Of a stretch of DNA of 64,000 bases, positions 1-8,770 are shown one piece after another. Where the stretch lies: assembly GCF_013415845.1 (NCBI RefSeq), contig NZ_CP058907.1, forward strand, positions 1,364,001 through 1,428,000. Direction: 5' to 3'. Position numbers and translations under genes: made by a program. The notes under the pieces were generated by a model. That model was given only the letters and a program-made list of their open reading frames with translations. It had not been told where the DNA came from and ran no database searches. The number at the start of each line of letters is the position of its first letter. Within the stretch, counting starts at the first letter, position 1. The DNA is from Rhodopseudomonas palustris. Lineage in GTDB: Bacteria; Pseudomonadota; Alphaproteobacteria; Rhizobiales; Xanthobacteraceae.

Positions 1-6
1 GCGGGA

Positions 7-27
7 CGGGGCGTCTTTTCCGCCCCG
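7..27. terminator. GC-rich hairpin at window start
   Basis: A 7-bp perfect stem (CGGGGCG / CGCCCCG) encloses the loop TCTTTTC. It lies 49 bases before the FmdB gene and could end a gene left of the window. There is no clear T-tract, so the terminator call is tentative. Confidence 0.35.
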
Positions 28-75
28 CTCCCATCGCACAGGTCCGAACAAATCGTCAGCGCAAGGGAAACGACG

Positions 76-420
76 ATGCCTGTTTATGAATACATGTGCG
101 ACGCCTGCGGGCCGTTCACCGATCTGCGGCCGATGGCGGAATGCGACGATCCGCAGCTCTGCCCGACCTGCGAGACCTCGTCGCCGCGGGTGATCCTCAC
201 CGCCCCGAATTTCTCCTGCATGCCGGCGTCGCAGCGCAACGCGCACGCCACCAACGAGAAGAGCCGGAACGCGCCGATGACGGTCGGCGAATACAAAGCC
301 AAGCACGCGCCCGGCTGCAGTTGCTGTTCGGGTATCAAGAAGCCGGCCCGGCTGCAGACCCGCACCAAGAGCGGCGCCAAGGGCTTCCCCACAGCGCGTC
401 CGTGGATGATCAGCCACTGA
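76..420 (+). CDS. FmdB-family zinc-ribbon protein
   Basis: A 114-residue protein. Residues 1-40 form an FmdB-type zinc ribbon: the start MPVYEYMC, a CxxC pair at about 8-11 and a second CxxC (CPTC) at about 29-32. FmdB-family proteins sit next to amidase genes and are often called regulatory, although DNA binding is not general. The tail (about 80-114) holds a further Cys cluster (CSCCSG) and is basic. The start has a purine-rich region before it (aagggaaacg). The gene ends head-on to cobS with repeat A1 between them. The partner and exact role cannot be read from the sequence. Confidence 0.8.
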   Translation: MPVYEYMCDACGPFTDLRPMAECDDPQLCPTCETSSPRVILTAPNFSCMPASQRNAHATNEKSRNAPMTVGEYKAKHAPGCSCCSGIKKPARLQTRTKSGAKGFPTARPWMISH

Positions 421-430
421 GTGCTGTCCC

Positions 431-514
431 GTCATTGCGAGCGAAGCGAAGCAATCCAGGAGTCGGGGGCAACGAGCTTTCTGGATTGCTTCGTCGCTTT
501 GCTGCTCGCAATGA
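431..514. repeat. Palindromic intergenic repeat, family A, copy 1
   Basis: Two inverted arms (GTCATTGCGAGCGAAGCG... and ...TCGCAATGA) carry the inner pair GCAATCCAG / CTGGATTGC and can fold into a long imperfect hairpin. Copies of the same family lie at 22137, 25787 and 41066. This copy is in the convergent gap between the FmdB gene and cobS, where it could serve as a bidirectional terminator. Confidence 0.85.
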
Positions 515-536
515 TGCAGGGATTTGAACGACCGAC

Positions 537-1334
537 CTATCCGGCGACCACCGCCGCGACGCCGAGCAGAAAGCCGATCTCGAACAGTTGCTCGCTGGCG
601 CCGAGCACGTCGCCGGTGTAGCCGCCGATCAGCCGCTTGGCCCAGCCGGCCATTGCGGCGGCGAGGATGCCGCCTGCAGCAAGTGCGATCACCACCGCGA
701 TCGGCGACACCAGGAGCAGCGGCAGCGCGCCAAGCGCGACCGCGATTCCGCCCAGCACAAGTTCATCCTTGCGCAGCGTAGTGTCGGCGTAGCTCGCCTT
801 CATCGCCGCGGTGTTGCCGGCGTAATTCATCCGGTGTGCGACCAGACACGAGGCGCCGCGCGACGCCGCGTGGCAGGCGACCAGCGCGGCCAGCGCCGCC
901 CACAGCGGCAATAGCGACAGCGCCGCAACCCGCAGCGCGACGCCGATGCCGAGTGCGAGCGCGCCATAGGTGCCGATCCGGCTGTCCTTCATGATCTCGA
1001 GCCGGCGCTCGACCGTCCAGCCGCCGCCGAACGCATCGAAGGTGTCGGCGAGCCCGTCTTCGTGGAACGCGCCCGTCAGCGCGATCGAGGCGGTCACCGC
1101 AAGGAGCGCGCCGAGCGTCGGCCCGAACAGCGAGGTGCCGACGATCATCGCCGCAGCCGACACCACGCCGATGCCGACTCCGACCACCGGAAAAAACGTC
1201 ATCGCCCGCATCAGCCAGTCCGGCTCCGGCGCACGGTCGGCGCTCGGCACCGGCAGAATGGTCAGGAAACGTACGGCGTCGAGCAATTGCGCCAGCGTCG
1301 GCGTCGGCCGCGAAACTTGGGGGGAGTCGGTCAT
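537..1334 (-). CDS. cobS: Adenosylcobinamide-GDP ribazoletransferase (cobalamin-5'-phosphate synthase)
   Basis: A 265-residue integral membrane enzyme that joins adenosylcobinamide-GDP to alpha-ribazole (phosphate), the last assembly step of the B12 nucleotide loop. The family signature is visible: an N-terminal RFLTILPVP stretch, and the acidic FHEDGLADTFDAFGGG motif at about 91-106 followed by R-R-L-E-I-M-K-D-S-R-I-G-T-Y-G. Several hydrophobic segments follow. Length is normal for CobS. No other cobalamin gene is in the window, and no B12-riboswitch consensus is recognisable in the 245 bases upstream. The neighbours on both sides are unrelated. Confidence 0.95.
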   Translation of the reverse strand: MTDSPQVSRPTPTLAQLLDAVRFLTILPVPSADRAPEPDWLMRAMTFFPVVGVGIGVVSAAAMIVGTSLFGPTLGALLAVTASIALTGAFHEDGLADTFDAFGGGWTVERRLEIMKDSRIGTYGALALGIGVALRVAALSLLPLWAALAALVACHAASRGASCLVAHRMNYAGNTAAMKASYADTTLRKDELVLGGIAVALGALPLLLVSPIAVVIALAAGGILAAAMAGWAKRLIGGYTGDVLGASEQLFEIGFLLGVAAVVAG

Positions 1335-1498
1335 GAATCTGCCTTTGCGGAAGCCGCCGTACTGCGCGCCCAGGCCGCTACGGTCAAGCTCTTGCGTACG
1401 CAGTCGACAGGCTGTCGCGCGGTGCCTTAGTACCCAGTCAATGCCTCCGCGACCTTCTGCCGGCTGTGACCACCCGCCGCATCCAAACGGCTAACCCC

Positions 1499-1512
1499 TT
1501 GATAGAGGTCAA
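1499..1512. promoter_or_regulatory. Candidate FixK/FNR-type box (TTGA-N6-TCAA)
   Basis: TTGATAGAGGTCAA is an exact match to the core TTGA-N6-TCAA used by FixK/FNR/Aad-type regulators in this family. It lies 67 bases before the start of the small secreted protein at 1580, and upstream of the cation ATPase and universal stress protein, gene types often induced at low oxygen. Regulation is inferred from the motif only. Confidence 0.5.
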
Positions 1513-1579
1513 TGTGACGGCCAAGTGCCGGCAGCTAACCTTTGTCGCTCCTGACCCAGATGGGGTACGCTTCCTGACG

Positions 1580-1936
1580 ATGCGGTTTGAACGACATAAC
1601 GACGGCCGGACGGTGTCCGCTGCATTGCGCCTGTGGCTCAAGGCGGCGATCTGCGTCTGCGCTTTCGTTGTGCTCGTTCTCGGCAATGTCTCGGCCGCGT
1701 CGGCTCACGAGGCGCCGCGGCCAGAGCTCGTCTTCGTCAAGACGCCGCCGCCGGTGCCGCCGCTGAACCTCAGCGACGATCCGGAGATCATGACCACCGA
1801 CAGCGCCAATGCTCTGACTCCGGTCTCGTTCAGAAGCCTTGGCTGCGATCAGTCGACCCGCGTGCACCTGCCGCTGGCCGAGCCGATGCTCGATCGCAGC
1901 GAGCCGCCGCAACTACGGCCGCCGATAGCCGCGTAG
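1580..1936 (+). CDS. Small secreted or membrane-anchored protein of unknown function
   Basis: 118 residues from ATG 1580. An upstream start at 1466 is possible but would put the signal sequence deep inside the protein and include the FixK-type box. Residues about 14-42 form a signal or anchor segment (WLKAAICVCAFVVLVLG, then SAASAHEA, a likely cleavage region). The rest is proline-rich (KTPPPVPPLN) without a recognised domain and ends at 1936. It lies 260 bases before the cation ATPase, on the same strand. Function unknown. Confidence 0.55.
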   Translation: MRFERHNDGRTVSAALRLWLKAAICVCAFVVLVLGNVSAASAHEAPRPELVFVKTPPPVPPLNLSDDPEIMTTDSANALTPVSFRSLGCDQSTRVHLPLAEPMLDRSEPPQLRPPIAA

Positions 1937-2195
1937 CCCCACGCTGCGACTCCGTCTGCTGCTTTATTCCCGATCGAGCGAGCCGTCGTCTGACGGCGCG
2001 AGGCACTGAGCCTTTCCTCGCCCGATCGCTGCGGCGACGCCGTCCTGCATTTCCAAATTCCCCACATCGCGCTGCGCGGCCGATCCCGTCTTGGGACCGG
2101 ACGGAGCCGAGGCCATGGACGCGTCTCTTCAAGAGAGGCGTTCCGACTCCGGGCCGCAGCGTTTCTGTCGAGCCGAAGACGTCGAGAGCCCCACC

Positions 2196-4940
2196 ATGAC
2201 CGAACTGCTGCAAGCCGACATCAAAGGCCCGAACGATCAGGCCTCCGACGAGATGTGGCACGCGATCGATGCCGATCGCGTCCTCACCGGCCTTGCCACC
2301 ACCCGAGGCGGCCTCAGCACCGAAGAGGCCAAACGCCGGCTGCAGAGCTACGGACCCAACGCGCTGCCAGAGCCGCCGCGTCGCTCGGCGATTCTGCGGT
2401 TTCTGTCGCAGTTCAACAACACGCTGATCTACTTCCTGCTCGCGGCCGCGGTCGCAGCCGCATTCCTCGGCCACCAGATCGATGCCGCAGTGATCGTCGC
2501 GGTAGTGACGATCAACGCCATCGTCGGCTACATTCAGGAAGACAAAGCCGAAAAGGCGCTGGCCGCGATCAAGAAGATGATCTCGCCGCGCGCGCATGCC
2601 TGGCGTGACGGCCACCGCGTCGTGGTGCCGGCTGAAGAACTGGTGCCGGGCGACGTGGTGATGATCGAGGCCGGCGATCGCGTGCCGGCAGATTTGCGGC
2701 TGACGCGCGCCCGCGGCCTGCTGATCGACGAGGCGATGCTGACCGGCGAGTCGGTGGCGTCCGAAAAGCACGATCAGCCCGCGGCGGTGGACGCGCCGCT
2801 CGGCGACCGGCTGTGCATGGGGTTCTCCGGCACGCTGGTGTCGGCCGGGCAGGGCTTCGGCGTCGTGGTGGCGACCGGCGCACGCACCGAGATCGGCCGC
2901 ATCAGCACGATGATCCAGGGTGTCGAGCAACTGGCGACGCCGCTGCTCGCACAGATCAACAAGTTTGGTGAGCGCTTCACCTGGGTGGCGATTTCGGCGG
3001 CGGCCGCAATCTTCGCCTTCGCCACGCTGGTGCGCGACTATGCCTGGGCCGATGCGCTGATCGCTGTGGTGGCGCTCGCGGTCGGCGTGGTGCCGGAAGG
3101 CTTGCCGGCGGTGATCACCATCACGCTGGCGATCGGCGTGCAGCGGATGGCCAAGCGCAACGCCATCATCCGCCGCCTGCCGGCGGTGGAGACGCTCGGC
3201 GCCACCTCGGTAATCTGCTCCGACAAGACCGGCACGTTGACGCGTAACGAGATGACCGCGCGCCGCATCGTCACCGCCGATCACACCATTCTGGTCAGCG
3301 GCTCCGGCTACGTGCCGAAGGGTGACCTCACCGTCGACGGTAAGGATAATCCTGAAGCGGTGCCGTCGGCGATGCAGCTCGTTCGCTCGGGACTGCTGTG
3401 CAACGACGCGCAGCTGCGCCCGGTCGACGGTCACTACGTGGTCGACGGCGATCCGATGGAGGGCGCGCTAGTCGCACTCGGGATCAAGGCCGGTCTCGAT
3501 CCCGACACCGAGCGGGCCGCGTGGAAGCGCTCCGACGAGATCCCGTTCGACGCGCAGCATCGCTTCATGGCGACCCGCCACGCCACCGATTCCGGCGCGC
3601 AGGTGATCTTCGTCAAGGGCGCGCCCGAGCGGCTTCTGGCGATGTGCGCAACTCAAGTCGGGCCCGGAGGCGCATTGCATCCGATAGATCAAGAATTCTG
3701 GACCGCGCAGATCGCGCGTGCGGCGGCCGAAGGCGAGCGTGTGCTCGGCTTCGCGCTCCGTTCGCCGGCGCGGCCGTCCGACCAACTCGGATTTGCCGAT
3801 CTCGACGAGGGGCTGGCGTTCATGGGGCTGGTCGGCTTCATCGATCCGCCGCGCGATGAGGTGATCCAGGCGATCGCCGAATGCCGCTCGGCCGGCATCG
3901 TGGTGAAGATGATCACCGGTGATCACGCCGCGACCGCGGAGGCGATCGCGCGGCAGCTCAATCTGACCGACCATCCCGACGTCGTCACAGGGGGCGATCT
4001 CGACCGCACGCCGGATTCCGGCTTCGTCGAGCTCGCGCGCCGCACCGATGTGTTCGCTCGCACCAACCCGGAGCATAAGCTGCGCATCGTGCAGGCGCTG
4101 CAGTCCACCGGCGCAGTGGTGGCGATGACCGGCGACGGCGTCAACGACGCGCCGGCGCTGAAGCAGGCCGATGTCGGCATCTCGATGGGCCACAAGGGCA
4201 CCGAGACAGCCAAGGAAGCCTCGCAGGTGGTGCTGCTCGACGACAATTTCGTCTCGATCGTCGCCGCGGTGCAAGAAGGCCGCACGGTTTATGACAACAT
4301 CCGCAAAGTCATCGCCTGGACGATCCCGACCAACGGCGGCGAGGTGCTCACCGTCATCGTCGCGATCCTCTTCGGCTTCACCATGCCGATGACGCCGGTG
4401 CAGATCCTCTGGATCAACCTGATCCTCACCGTCACGCTCGGCCTCGTGCTGGCGTTCGAGCCGCCGGAGCCTGGCGTGATGAAGCGGCCGCCACGGCCGG
4501 CGCACGCGCCGCTACTGTCGCGCTTCTTGGTGTGGCGGATCTTTTTCGTTTCGTTCCTGTTCACGGTCGGCGCGCTGGCAATCTTCTTCTTCGCGCTCGG
4601 CAAGGGACTGTCGCTCGACACTGCCCGAACCATGGTGGTGAACGTGCTTGTGGTGTTCGAGATCTTCTACCTGTTCAACGTCCGCTATCTGCACACCAGC
4701 TCGATCTCGCTGCGCGGCGCGCTCGGCACCATGCCGGTGCTGGCCGCGCTTGTCGTGGTGATCGCCGCACAGCTCGCCTTCACCTACGCGCCGTTCATGC
4801 ACAGCCTGTTCGCCACCACGCCGATCTCGCTGGTCGACGGCGCCGTGGTGATCGGCGCCGGCGTGGTGCTGATGATCGTGCTCGAACTCGAGAAATGGGT
4901 GATGCGCCGGATCGGCGCGCTGCGCAGTCTCGAGCCATAA
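2196..4940 (+). CDS. Cation-transporting P-type ATPase (P2 family, Ca2+/Na+-like)
   Basis: 914 residues from ATG 2196; in-frame starts at 2091/2115 would add a low-complexity leader. Visible in order: cation ATPase N-terminal domain (about 15-85), TGES in the actuator domain (T183), transmembrane PEGLPA (P300), the phosphorylated Asp in DKTGTLT (D343), hinge TGDGVND (T645), then a C-terminal set of membrane helices. PEGLPA and the long C-terminal membrane domain place it with P2A-type pumps (PacL/SERCA-like), not heavy-metal P1B pumps. The ion cannot be fixed from sequence. It is followed by a universal stress protein gene, a pairing typical of low-oxygen or stress regulons. Confidence 0.9.
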   Translation: MTELLQADIKGPNDQASDEMWHAIDADRVLTGLATTRGGLSTEEAKRRLQSYGPNALPEPPRRSAILRFLSQFNNTLIYFLLAAAVAAAFLGHQIDAAVIVAVVTINAIVGYIQEDKAEKALAAIKKMISPRAHAWRDGHRVVVPAEELVPGDVVMIEAGDRVPADLRLTRARGLLIDEAMLTGESVASEKHDQPAAVDAPLGDRLCMGFSGTLVSAGQGFGVVVATGARTEIGRISTMIQGVEQLATPLLAQINKFGERFTWVAISAAAAIFAFATLVRDYAWADALIAVVALAVGVVPEGLPAVITITLAIGVQRMAKRNAIIRRLPAVETLGATSVICSDKTGTLTRNEMTARRIVTADHTILVSGSGYVPKGDLTVDGKDNPEAVPSAMQLVRSGLLCNDAQLRPVDGHYVVDGDPMEGALVALGIKAGLDPDTERAAWKRSDEIPFDAQHRFMATRHATDSGAQVIFVKGAPERLLAMCATQVGPGGALHPIDQEFWTAQIARAAAEGERVLGFALRSPARPSDQLGFADLDEGLAFMGLVGFIDPPRDEVIQAIAECRSAGIVVKMITGDHAATAEAIARQLNLTDHPDVVTGGDLDRTPDSGFVELARRTDVFARTNPEHKLRIVQALQSTGAVVAMTGDGVNDAPALKQADVGISMGHKGTETAKEASQVVLLDDNFVSIVAAVQEGRTVYDNIRKVIAWTIPTNGGEVLTVIVAILFGFTMPMTPVQILWINLILTVTLGLVLAFEPPEPGVMKRPPRPAHAPLLSRFLVWRIFFVSFLFTVGALAIFFFALGKGLSLDTARTMVVNVLVVFEIFYLFNVRYLHTSSISLRGALGTMPVLAALVVVIAAQLAFTYAPFMHSLFATTPISLVDGAVVIGAGVVLMIVLELEKWVMRRIGALRSLEP

Positions 4941-5030
4941 CCGGCTTCATTGCGGCGCGCACGGCACCACGCCGTCGCGCCGCTTCCATCGCGTGTGGTC
5001 ACGCGGCCCTTAGTAACGACGAGGTTCATC

Positions 5031-5936
5031 ATGAACGAACTGCCCCGTCCCGATATGATGTTCGGCCTGAAAGTGGTGCTCGCTGCCACGGATTTCTCGG
5101 CGCGCTCCGATCGTGCGGTGCGCCGCGCCGCGGCTCTCGCCCGGCAGAGCGGCGCCCGGCTGGTGATCGCCCATGTGGTCGACGACGACCAGCCCGAGCA
5201 CATCGTCGCCGTAGAGGTCGAACTCGCCGAGTCCGCGCTCGCTGACGCGATCCGCGAACACACTTATCTCGCAGGCCTACAATGCACGCCGCTGGTGCTT
5301 CTCGGCACGCCGTTCGATGCCATCGTCCGCGCCGCCCACCAACAGGGGGCGGATCTGTGCGTCGTCGGCAGCCACCGCCGTGCCTTCCTACGCGACATCT
5401 TCGCCGGCACCACGGCCGAACGGGTGATCCGCAACAGCACGGTGCCGGTGCTGATGGCCAATCTCGACCCGGCGCTGCCCTATGCCAAGAGTCTCGCGCC
5501 GGTCGACCTGACCGATTGTTCGGCGCAGGCCTTGGAGACCGCGCGGCGGCTCGGATTGCTGCAGCGAACCAAGCTGATCGTGATGCACGTTTATGACGCC
5601 GCTGCCGCCGGCATGCTGAACTACGCGGGTGTCGATAAGACCAGCCTCGACGATTATCTCGTCGACACCCGCACCGACGCGGTGCGGGATCTGGTGCGCT
5701 TCCTGGAGCCGCTGCGGCTCGACGACGTCGACTACTCGACCGTGGTCAAGGAAGGCGCCGGACCCGCCACCGATATCATTGAGGCCGCCACCGAATTGCG
5801 GCCGGATCTGGTGGTCATCGGTACGCACGCGCGGCGTGGTGCAGTGCGGCTATTGCTCAGCAGCGTGACCGAGGAGGTATTACGCCGCCTGCAGCGCGAC
5901 ATCCTGGTGGTACCTGTGCGCGACGCCGGGAGCTGA
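5031..5936 (+). CDS. Tandem universal stress protein (UspA family)
   Basis: 302 residues from ATG 5031, with GAGG 9 bases upstream; a longer frame from 4950 is less likely. Two Usp domains: about 10-145, ending in a GSHRR...TTAERVIRNS..PVLM segment, and about 150-300, ending in GTHARRG...VTEEVLRR...ILVVPV. These are the Usp nucleotide-binding loop regions, with the first one degenerate at the second glycine. Such proteins act in stress survival in the cytoplasm. It lies 90 bases after the P-type ATPase on the same strand and is probably co-expressed with it. Confidence 0.9.
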   Translation: MNELPRPDMMFGLKVVLAATDFSARSDRAVRRAAALARQSGARLVIAHVVDDDQPEHIVAVEVELAESALADAIREHTYLAGLQCTPLVLLGTPFDAIVRAAHQQGADLCVVGSHRRAFLRDIFAGTTAERVIRNSTVPVLMANLDPALPYAKSLAPVDLTDCSAQALETARRLGLLQRTKLIVMHVYDAAAAGMLNYAGVDKTSLDDYLVDTRTDAVRDLVRFLEPLRLDDVDYSTVVKEGAGPATDIIEAATELRPDLVVIGTHARRGAVRLLLSSVTEEVLRRLQRDILVVPVRDAGS

Positions 5937-6032
5937 GCCCAGACGGCTTGCCGGCCTTGACATTGCCCGTCACACTACCCGCCGATCGGCGCGGCATCGG
6001 TACCTCGCCGACGAACAACGGGGAGGTCGACG

Positions 6033-7628
6033 ATGGGCGCGCGGCTGAAGCATTACGGCTGGGGTCGGGAAGGCGAGGGGATGACCGAGGCCGAGCAGAC
6101 TTTCGTGCTTGGCCGCTACAAAGCGAAGTTCGGTCGCGACAGCTTCGATACCGTCGAGGTCGCGCACCTCGACGACATCAAGCTGCGCGAACCGCGGATC
6201 GTGCCGCCGAAATCACTGTCGGAAATCTGCGCGGTTGACGTCTATCAACGTGCTGCCCACGCCTACGGCAAGTCCTATCCGGACTACGTCCGTGGCATGC
6301 TCGGCGACTACGACGCGGCGCCCGACGTCGTTGCCTATCCGCGTGACGAGGCCGAGATCGCCGCGGTGATGGACTGGGCCGGCGGTGCCGGTGCAGCGCT
6401 GACGCCGTTCGGCGGCGGCTCGTCGGTGTGTGGCGGCGTCGAATGCCGGGTCGACGGCAGCCCCTACAAGGCGGCGGTAACGCTCGACTTGCGCCATCTC
6501 GGCAAGGTGCTGGAGGTCGACGCCACCTCGCGCGCGGCGCTGATCCAGGGTGGTGCTTACGGCCCTGCGCTCGAGGGGCAGCTCAAGCCGCACAATGTCA
6601 CGCTGCGGCACTTTCCGCAGAGCTTCGAATATTCGACGCTCGGCGGCTGGATCGCGACCCGCTCCGGCGGTCACTACGCCAGCCTCTATACGCATATCGA
6701 TGATTTCGTCGAAAGCGTCCGCGTGGTGACGCCGCGCGGCGTGCTCGAGACGCGGCGGCTGCCCGGCTCCGGCGCAGGGCCGAGTCCGGACCGGATGTTT
6801 ATCGGCTCGGAAGGCATCCTCGGCGTGATCTCGGCAGCGTGGATGCGGCTGCAATCGCGCCCCAGGTTTCGCGCCGGCGCCTCGGTGCGCTTCCCGTCCT
6901 TCTTCGCCGCGGCGCGCGCGGTTCGGGCGGTGGCGCAGGCTGGCCTCTATCCCTCGAACTGCCGCATCCTCGATCCGCAGGAGGCGTACAACACCGGCGC
7001 CGCCGACGGCAGCGTGTCCATCATGGTGCTGGCGTTCGAGAGCGGCGACCATCCGGTCGAGCCGTGGATGGCGCGGGCGCTCGAGTGCTGCGCCGATCAC
7101 GGCGGTATCAGGGAAGAGGCAGAGGCCTCGTCAGGACATCTCGAAGGCGCCGCCGGGCTGTGGCGCAACGCCTTCATCCGGATGCCTTATGCACGCGAAT
7201 TCCTCACCCCCGCCGGGCTGATCAACGACACTTTCGAGACGTCGATTACCTGGGAGCGGTTCGAGAGCTTCCACGACAGCGTCAAGACCGCGACCGAACA
7301 GGCGATCCTCGATGCGACCGGGATCAAGGGCGAAGTCACCTGCCGCTTCACCCACGTGTATCCGGATGGGCCGGCGCCGTACTTCTCGTTTCATGCGCTC
7401 GGCCGGCACGGAGAGCTGCTCGAGCAATGGCAGGCGATCAAGGATGCGGCGAGTGACGCGCTGATCGCGGCGGGTGGTACCATCACCCATCACCACGCGG
7501 TGGGGCGCGATCATCGCAAATGGTACGATCGCCAGCGGCCGGACTTGTTCGCCGCCGCGTTGCGCGCCGCCAAGCGCGAGCTCGACCCGCAGGCGATGCT
7601 CAATCCGGGAGTGCTGATCGATCCGTAG
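6033..7628 (+). CDS. FAD-binding oxidase, alkyl-dihydroxyacetonephosphate-synthase-like
   Basis: 531 residues with a good GGGGAGG site before the ATG. The N-terminal half is a PCMH-type FAD domain (about 95-275) with PFGGGSSVCGG and GGWIATRSGGHYASL, the motifs of AGPS-like enzymes. The C-terminal cap (about 290-525) holds the His-rich motif THHHAVGRDHRKW, which in AGPS surrounds the active site, and ends in the usual LNPGVL. Bacterial members are assigned to ether-lipid-like synthesis or to D-lactate/2-hydroxyacid oxidation; the substrate here is unknown. The last 29 bases overlap the end of the convergent gene. Confidence 0.85.
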   Translation: MGARLKHYGWGREGEGMTEAEQTFVLGRYKAKFGRDSFDTVEVAHLDDIKLREPRIVPPKSLSEICAVDVYQRAAHAYGKSYPDYVRGMLGDYDAAPDVVAYPRDEAEIAAVMDWAGGAGAALTPFGGGSSVCGGVECRVDGSPYKAAVTLDLRHLGKVLEVDATSRAALIQGGAYGPALEGQLKPHNVTLRHFPQSFEYSTLGGWIATRSGGHYASLYTHIDDFVESVRVVTPRGVLETRRLPGSGAGPSPDRMFIGSEGILGVISAAWMRLQSRPRFRAGASVRFPSFFAAARAVRAVAQAGLYPSNCRILDPQEAYNTGAADGSVSIMVLAFESGDHPVEPWMARALECCADHGGIREEAEASSGHLEGAAGLWRNAFIRMPYAREFLTPAGLINDTFETSITWERFESFHDSVKTATEQAILDATGIKGEVTCRFTHVYPDGPAPYFSFHALGRHGELLEQWQAIKDAASDALIAAGGTITHHHAVGRDHRKWYDRQRPDLFAAALRAAKRELDPQAMLNPGVLIDP

Positions 7629-8064
7629 CGCGGCGCTGCGGCGTCCCCGGCGCGGGTGGCGGCAGCATGGCGTTGCCGTCCGGCAGCAGATCTGTGGCGC
7701 GGCGGCGCGGCAGGTCGACCCGGGCTTCGACGAATTCCGGCGGGCCTTCGACCAGCCGCGCGATTCGCCGGTCGCGTTCTTCGAGCGGCGCTTCGGGATC
7801 GATCAGCGCGTGAATCTGTGACGCGGCGAGTTCGACGGCACGGTCCGGCGCGATCGTCAGCGGCGGCCGTGCCCCCGGCGCGATGCTGAGCCCCAGTTGC
7901 ACCAGACGCCCGAGCGCTTCGGTCCGCGACAGCAGCCGGCTGGTTGCCCACTGATCGACGGCTGCGAGCGTGGCGTCGTCGAGTGCGACCGCATGCAAGC
8001 TGTCGCACGCAATCACGGGTGAGTTGGTGGTTGGCTTCGTTGCCGGCGCGCTGTCGTCACTCAT
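7600..8064 (-). CDS. Hypothetical protein, possible ribbon-helix-helix-like segment
   Basis: 154 residues of no recognised family. Residues about 26-60 (VALDDATLAAVDQWA...LSRTEALGRLVQLGL) have the spacing of the two helices of a ribbon-helix-helix DNA-binding fold. The tail is rich in Arg, Pro and Ala with two RRRATD-like segments. It overlaps the end of the FAD oxidase by 29 bases, tail to tail. The reading frame has normal high-GC codon usage, which supports a real gene; the regulatory idea is only a guess. Confidence 0.6.
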   Translation of the reverse strand: MSDDSAPATKPTTNSPVIACDSLHAVALDDATLAAVDQWATSRLLSRTEALGRLVQLGLSIAPGARPPLTIAPDRAVELAASQIHALIDPEAPLEERDRRIARLVEGPPEFVEARVDLPRRRATDLLPDGNAMLPPPAPGTPQRRATDRSALPD

Positions 8065-8223
8065 GTTGTCAGCACTAGACGATCGATCGCTGCTTCGAAA
8101 GCCGAACCTTCGGTTTGGCGGCCCACCACGTAATCACAGCAGGCCGGGCATTTTGAGGCGTTCGGGACGGCTGCCATTCGTTACCGCTTTACTAACACCA
8201 ACCTGAACAATCCTGCGGCTCGC

Positions 8224-8238
8224 TTAGGCAAATTTTAA
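8224..8238. promoter_or_regulatory. Candidate CtrA site upstream of sciP
   Basis: TTAG-N7-TTAA, one base from the CtrA consensus TTAA-N7-TTAA, 58 bases before the sciP start. CtrA activates sciP in Caulobacter, so the position makes sense, but the site is a motif match only. Confidence 0.45.
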
Positions 8239-8295
8239 GCCGGCGCGCTTAGGTTAATTGTGTGAGTTGAGTGCTTTGCGAGTTGTGAGTACGCC

Positions 8296-8571
8296 ATGAC
8301 AGAGCCCCACCGCCCGAGGGTAAAATACGTGATCGGGCCCGATGGAAGCCCATTGACGATCGCGGACCTGCCTGCACCCGGCACCAAGCGCTGGGTCATT
8401 CGCCGGAAGGCCGAAGTCGTCGCTGCCGTCCGCGGCGGTCTGCTCTCCCTCGAGGAGGCGTGCAGCCGATACACGCTGACCGTGGACGAATTCCTGTCCT
8501 GGCAGTTCTCGATCGACCATCACGGCCTAGCCGGCCTGCGCACCACCCGAATCCAGCAATATCGCCAGTAA
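8296..8571 (+). CDS. sciP: SciP, CtrA-inhibiting cell-cycle regulator (DUF1153)
   Basis: 91 residues matching the DUF1153 family over the full length: KYVIGPDGSPLTIADLPAP at the start, then the helix-turn-helix part RRKAEVVAAVRGGLLSLEEA...YTLTVDEFLSWQ. In Caulobacter SciP binds the master regulator CtrA and blocks its activation of transcription, keeping flagellar and cell-cycle genes off until the right stage. Here it lies directly upstream of the fliF operon, with a terminator-like hairpin between. CtrA-like sites lie before both genes. Confidence 0.9.
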   Translation: MTEPHRPRVKYVIGPDGSPLTIADLPAPGTKRWVIRRKAEVVAAVRGGLLSLEEACSRYTLTVDEFLSWQFSIDHHGLAGLRTTRIQQYRQ

Positions 8572-8602
8572 ACAAATCCTTTCCAGGTTTTGACGTTTTG
8601 AC

Positions 8603-8635
8603 GAAAGCCGGCCCCGTTTCGGGAAGCCGGCTTTC
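8603..8635 (+). terminator. Terminator after sciP
   Basis: A 9-bp perfect stem GAAAGCCGG / CCGGCTTTC, followed by a T-rich stretch some bases later (attttcaagggttttt). It lies 31 bases after the sciP stop and separates sciP from the fliF promoter. Confidence 0.7.
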
Positions 8636-8662
8636 AGCATTTTCAAGGGTTTTTGCAGTCCG

Positions 8663-8677
8663 TTAAGACTCGTTAAC
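8663..8677. promoter_or_regulatory. Candidate CtrA site with internal GANTC before fliF
   Basis: TTAA-gactcg-TTAAC: two TTAA half-sites spaced by six bases (consensus seven), the second extended as TTAACCAT. The spacer contains GACTC (8667-8671), a GANTC site of the CcrM methylase. It lies about 95 bases before fliF. Both motifs are used in cell-cycle control of flagellar genes in alphaproteobacteria; function here is inferred. Confidence 0.5.
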
Positions 8678-8770
8678 CATATCGAAACCATCCCATAGGC
8701 AAGATTTGCCTAGCCGTGCGGGGAGGCTGAGCCCGCCGGTCGGTCGTGCTGCGCATCCGAGGGGCGTTTC

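Noticed and set aside
1335..1580. Cobalamin riboswitch before cobS
   Set aside because: No B12-box or recognisable core was found in this stretch.
1830..3434. 534-residue frame opposite the P-type ATPase
   Set aside because: Composition typical of antisense frames in GC-rich DNA.
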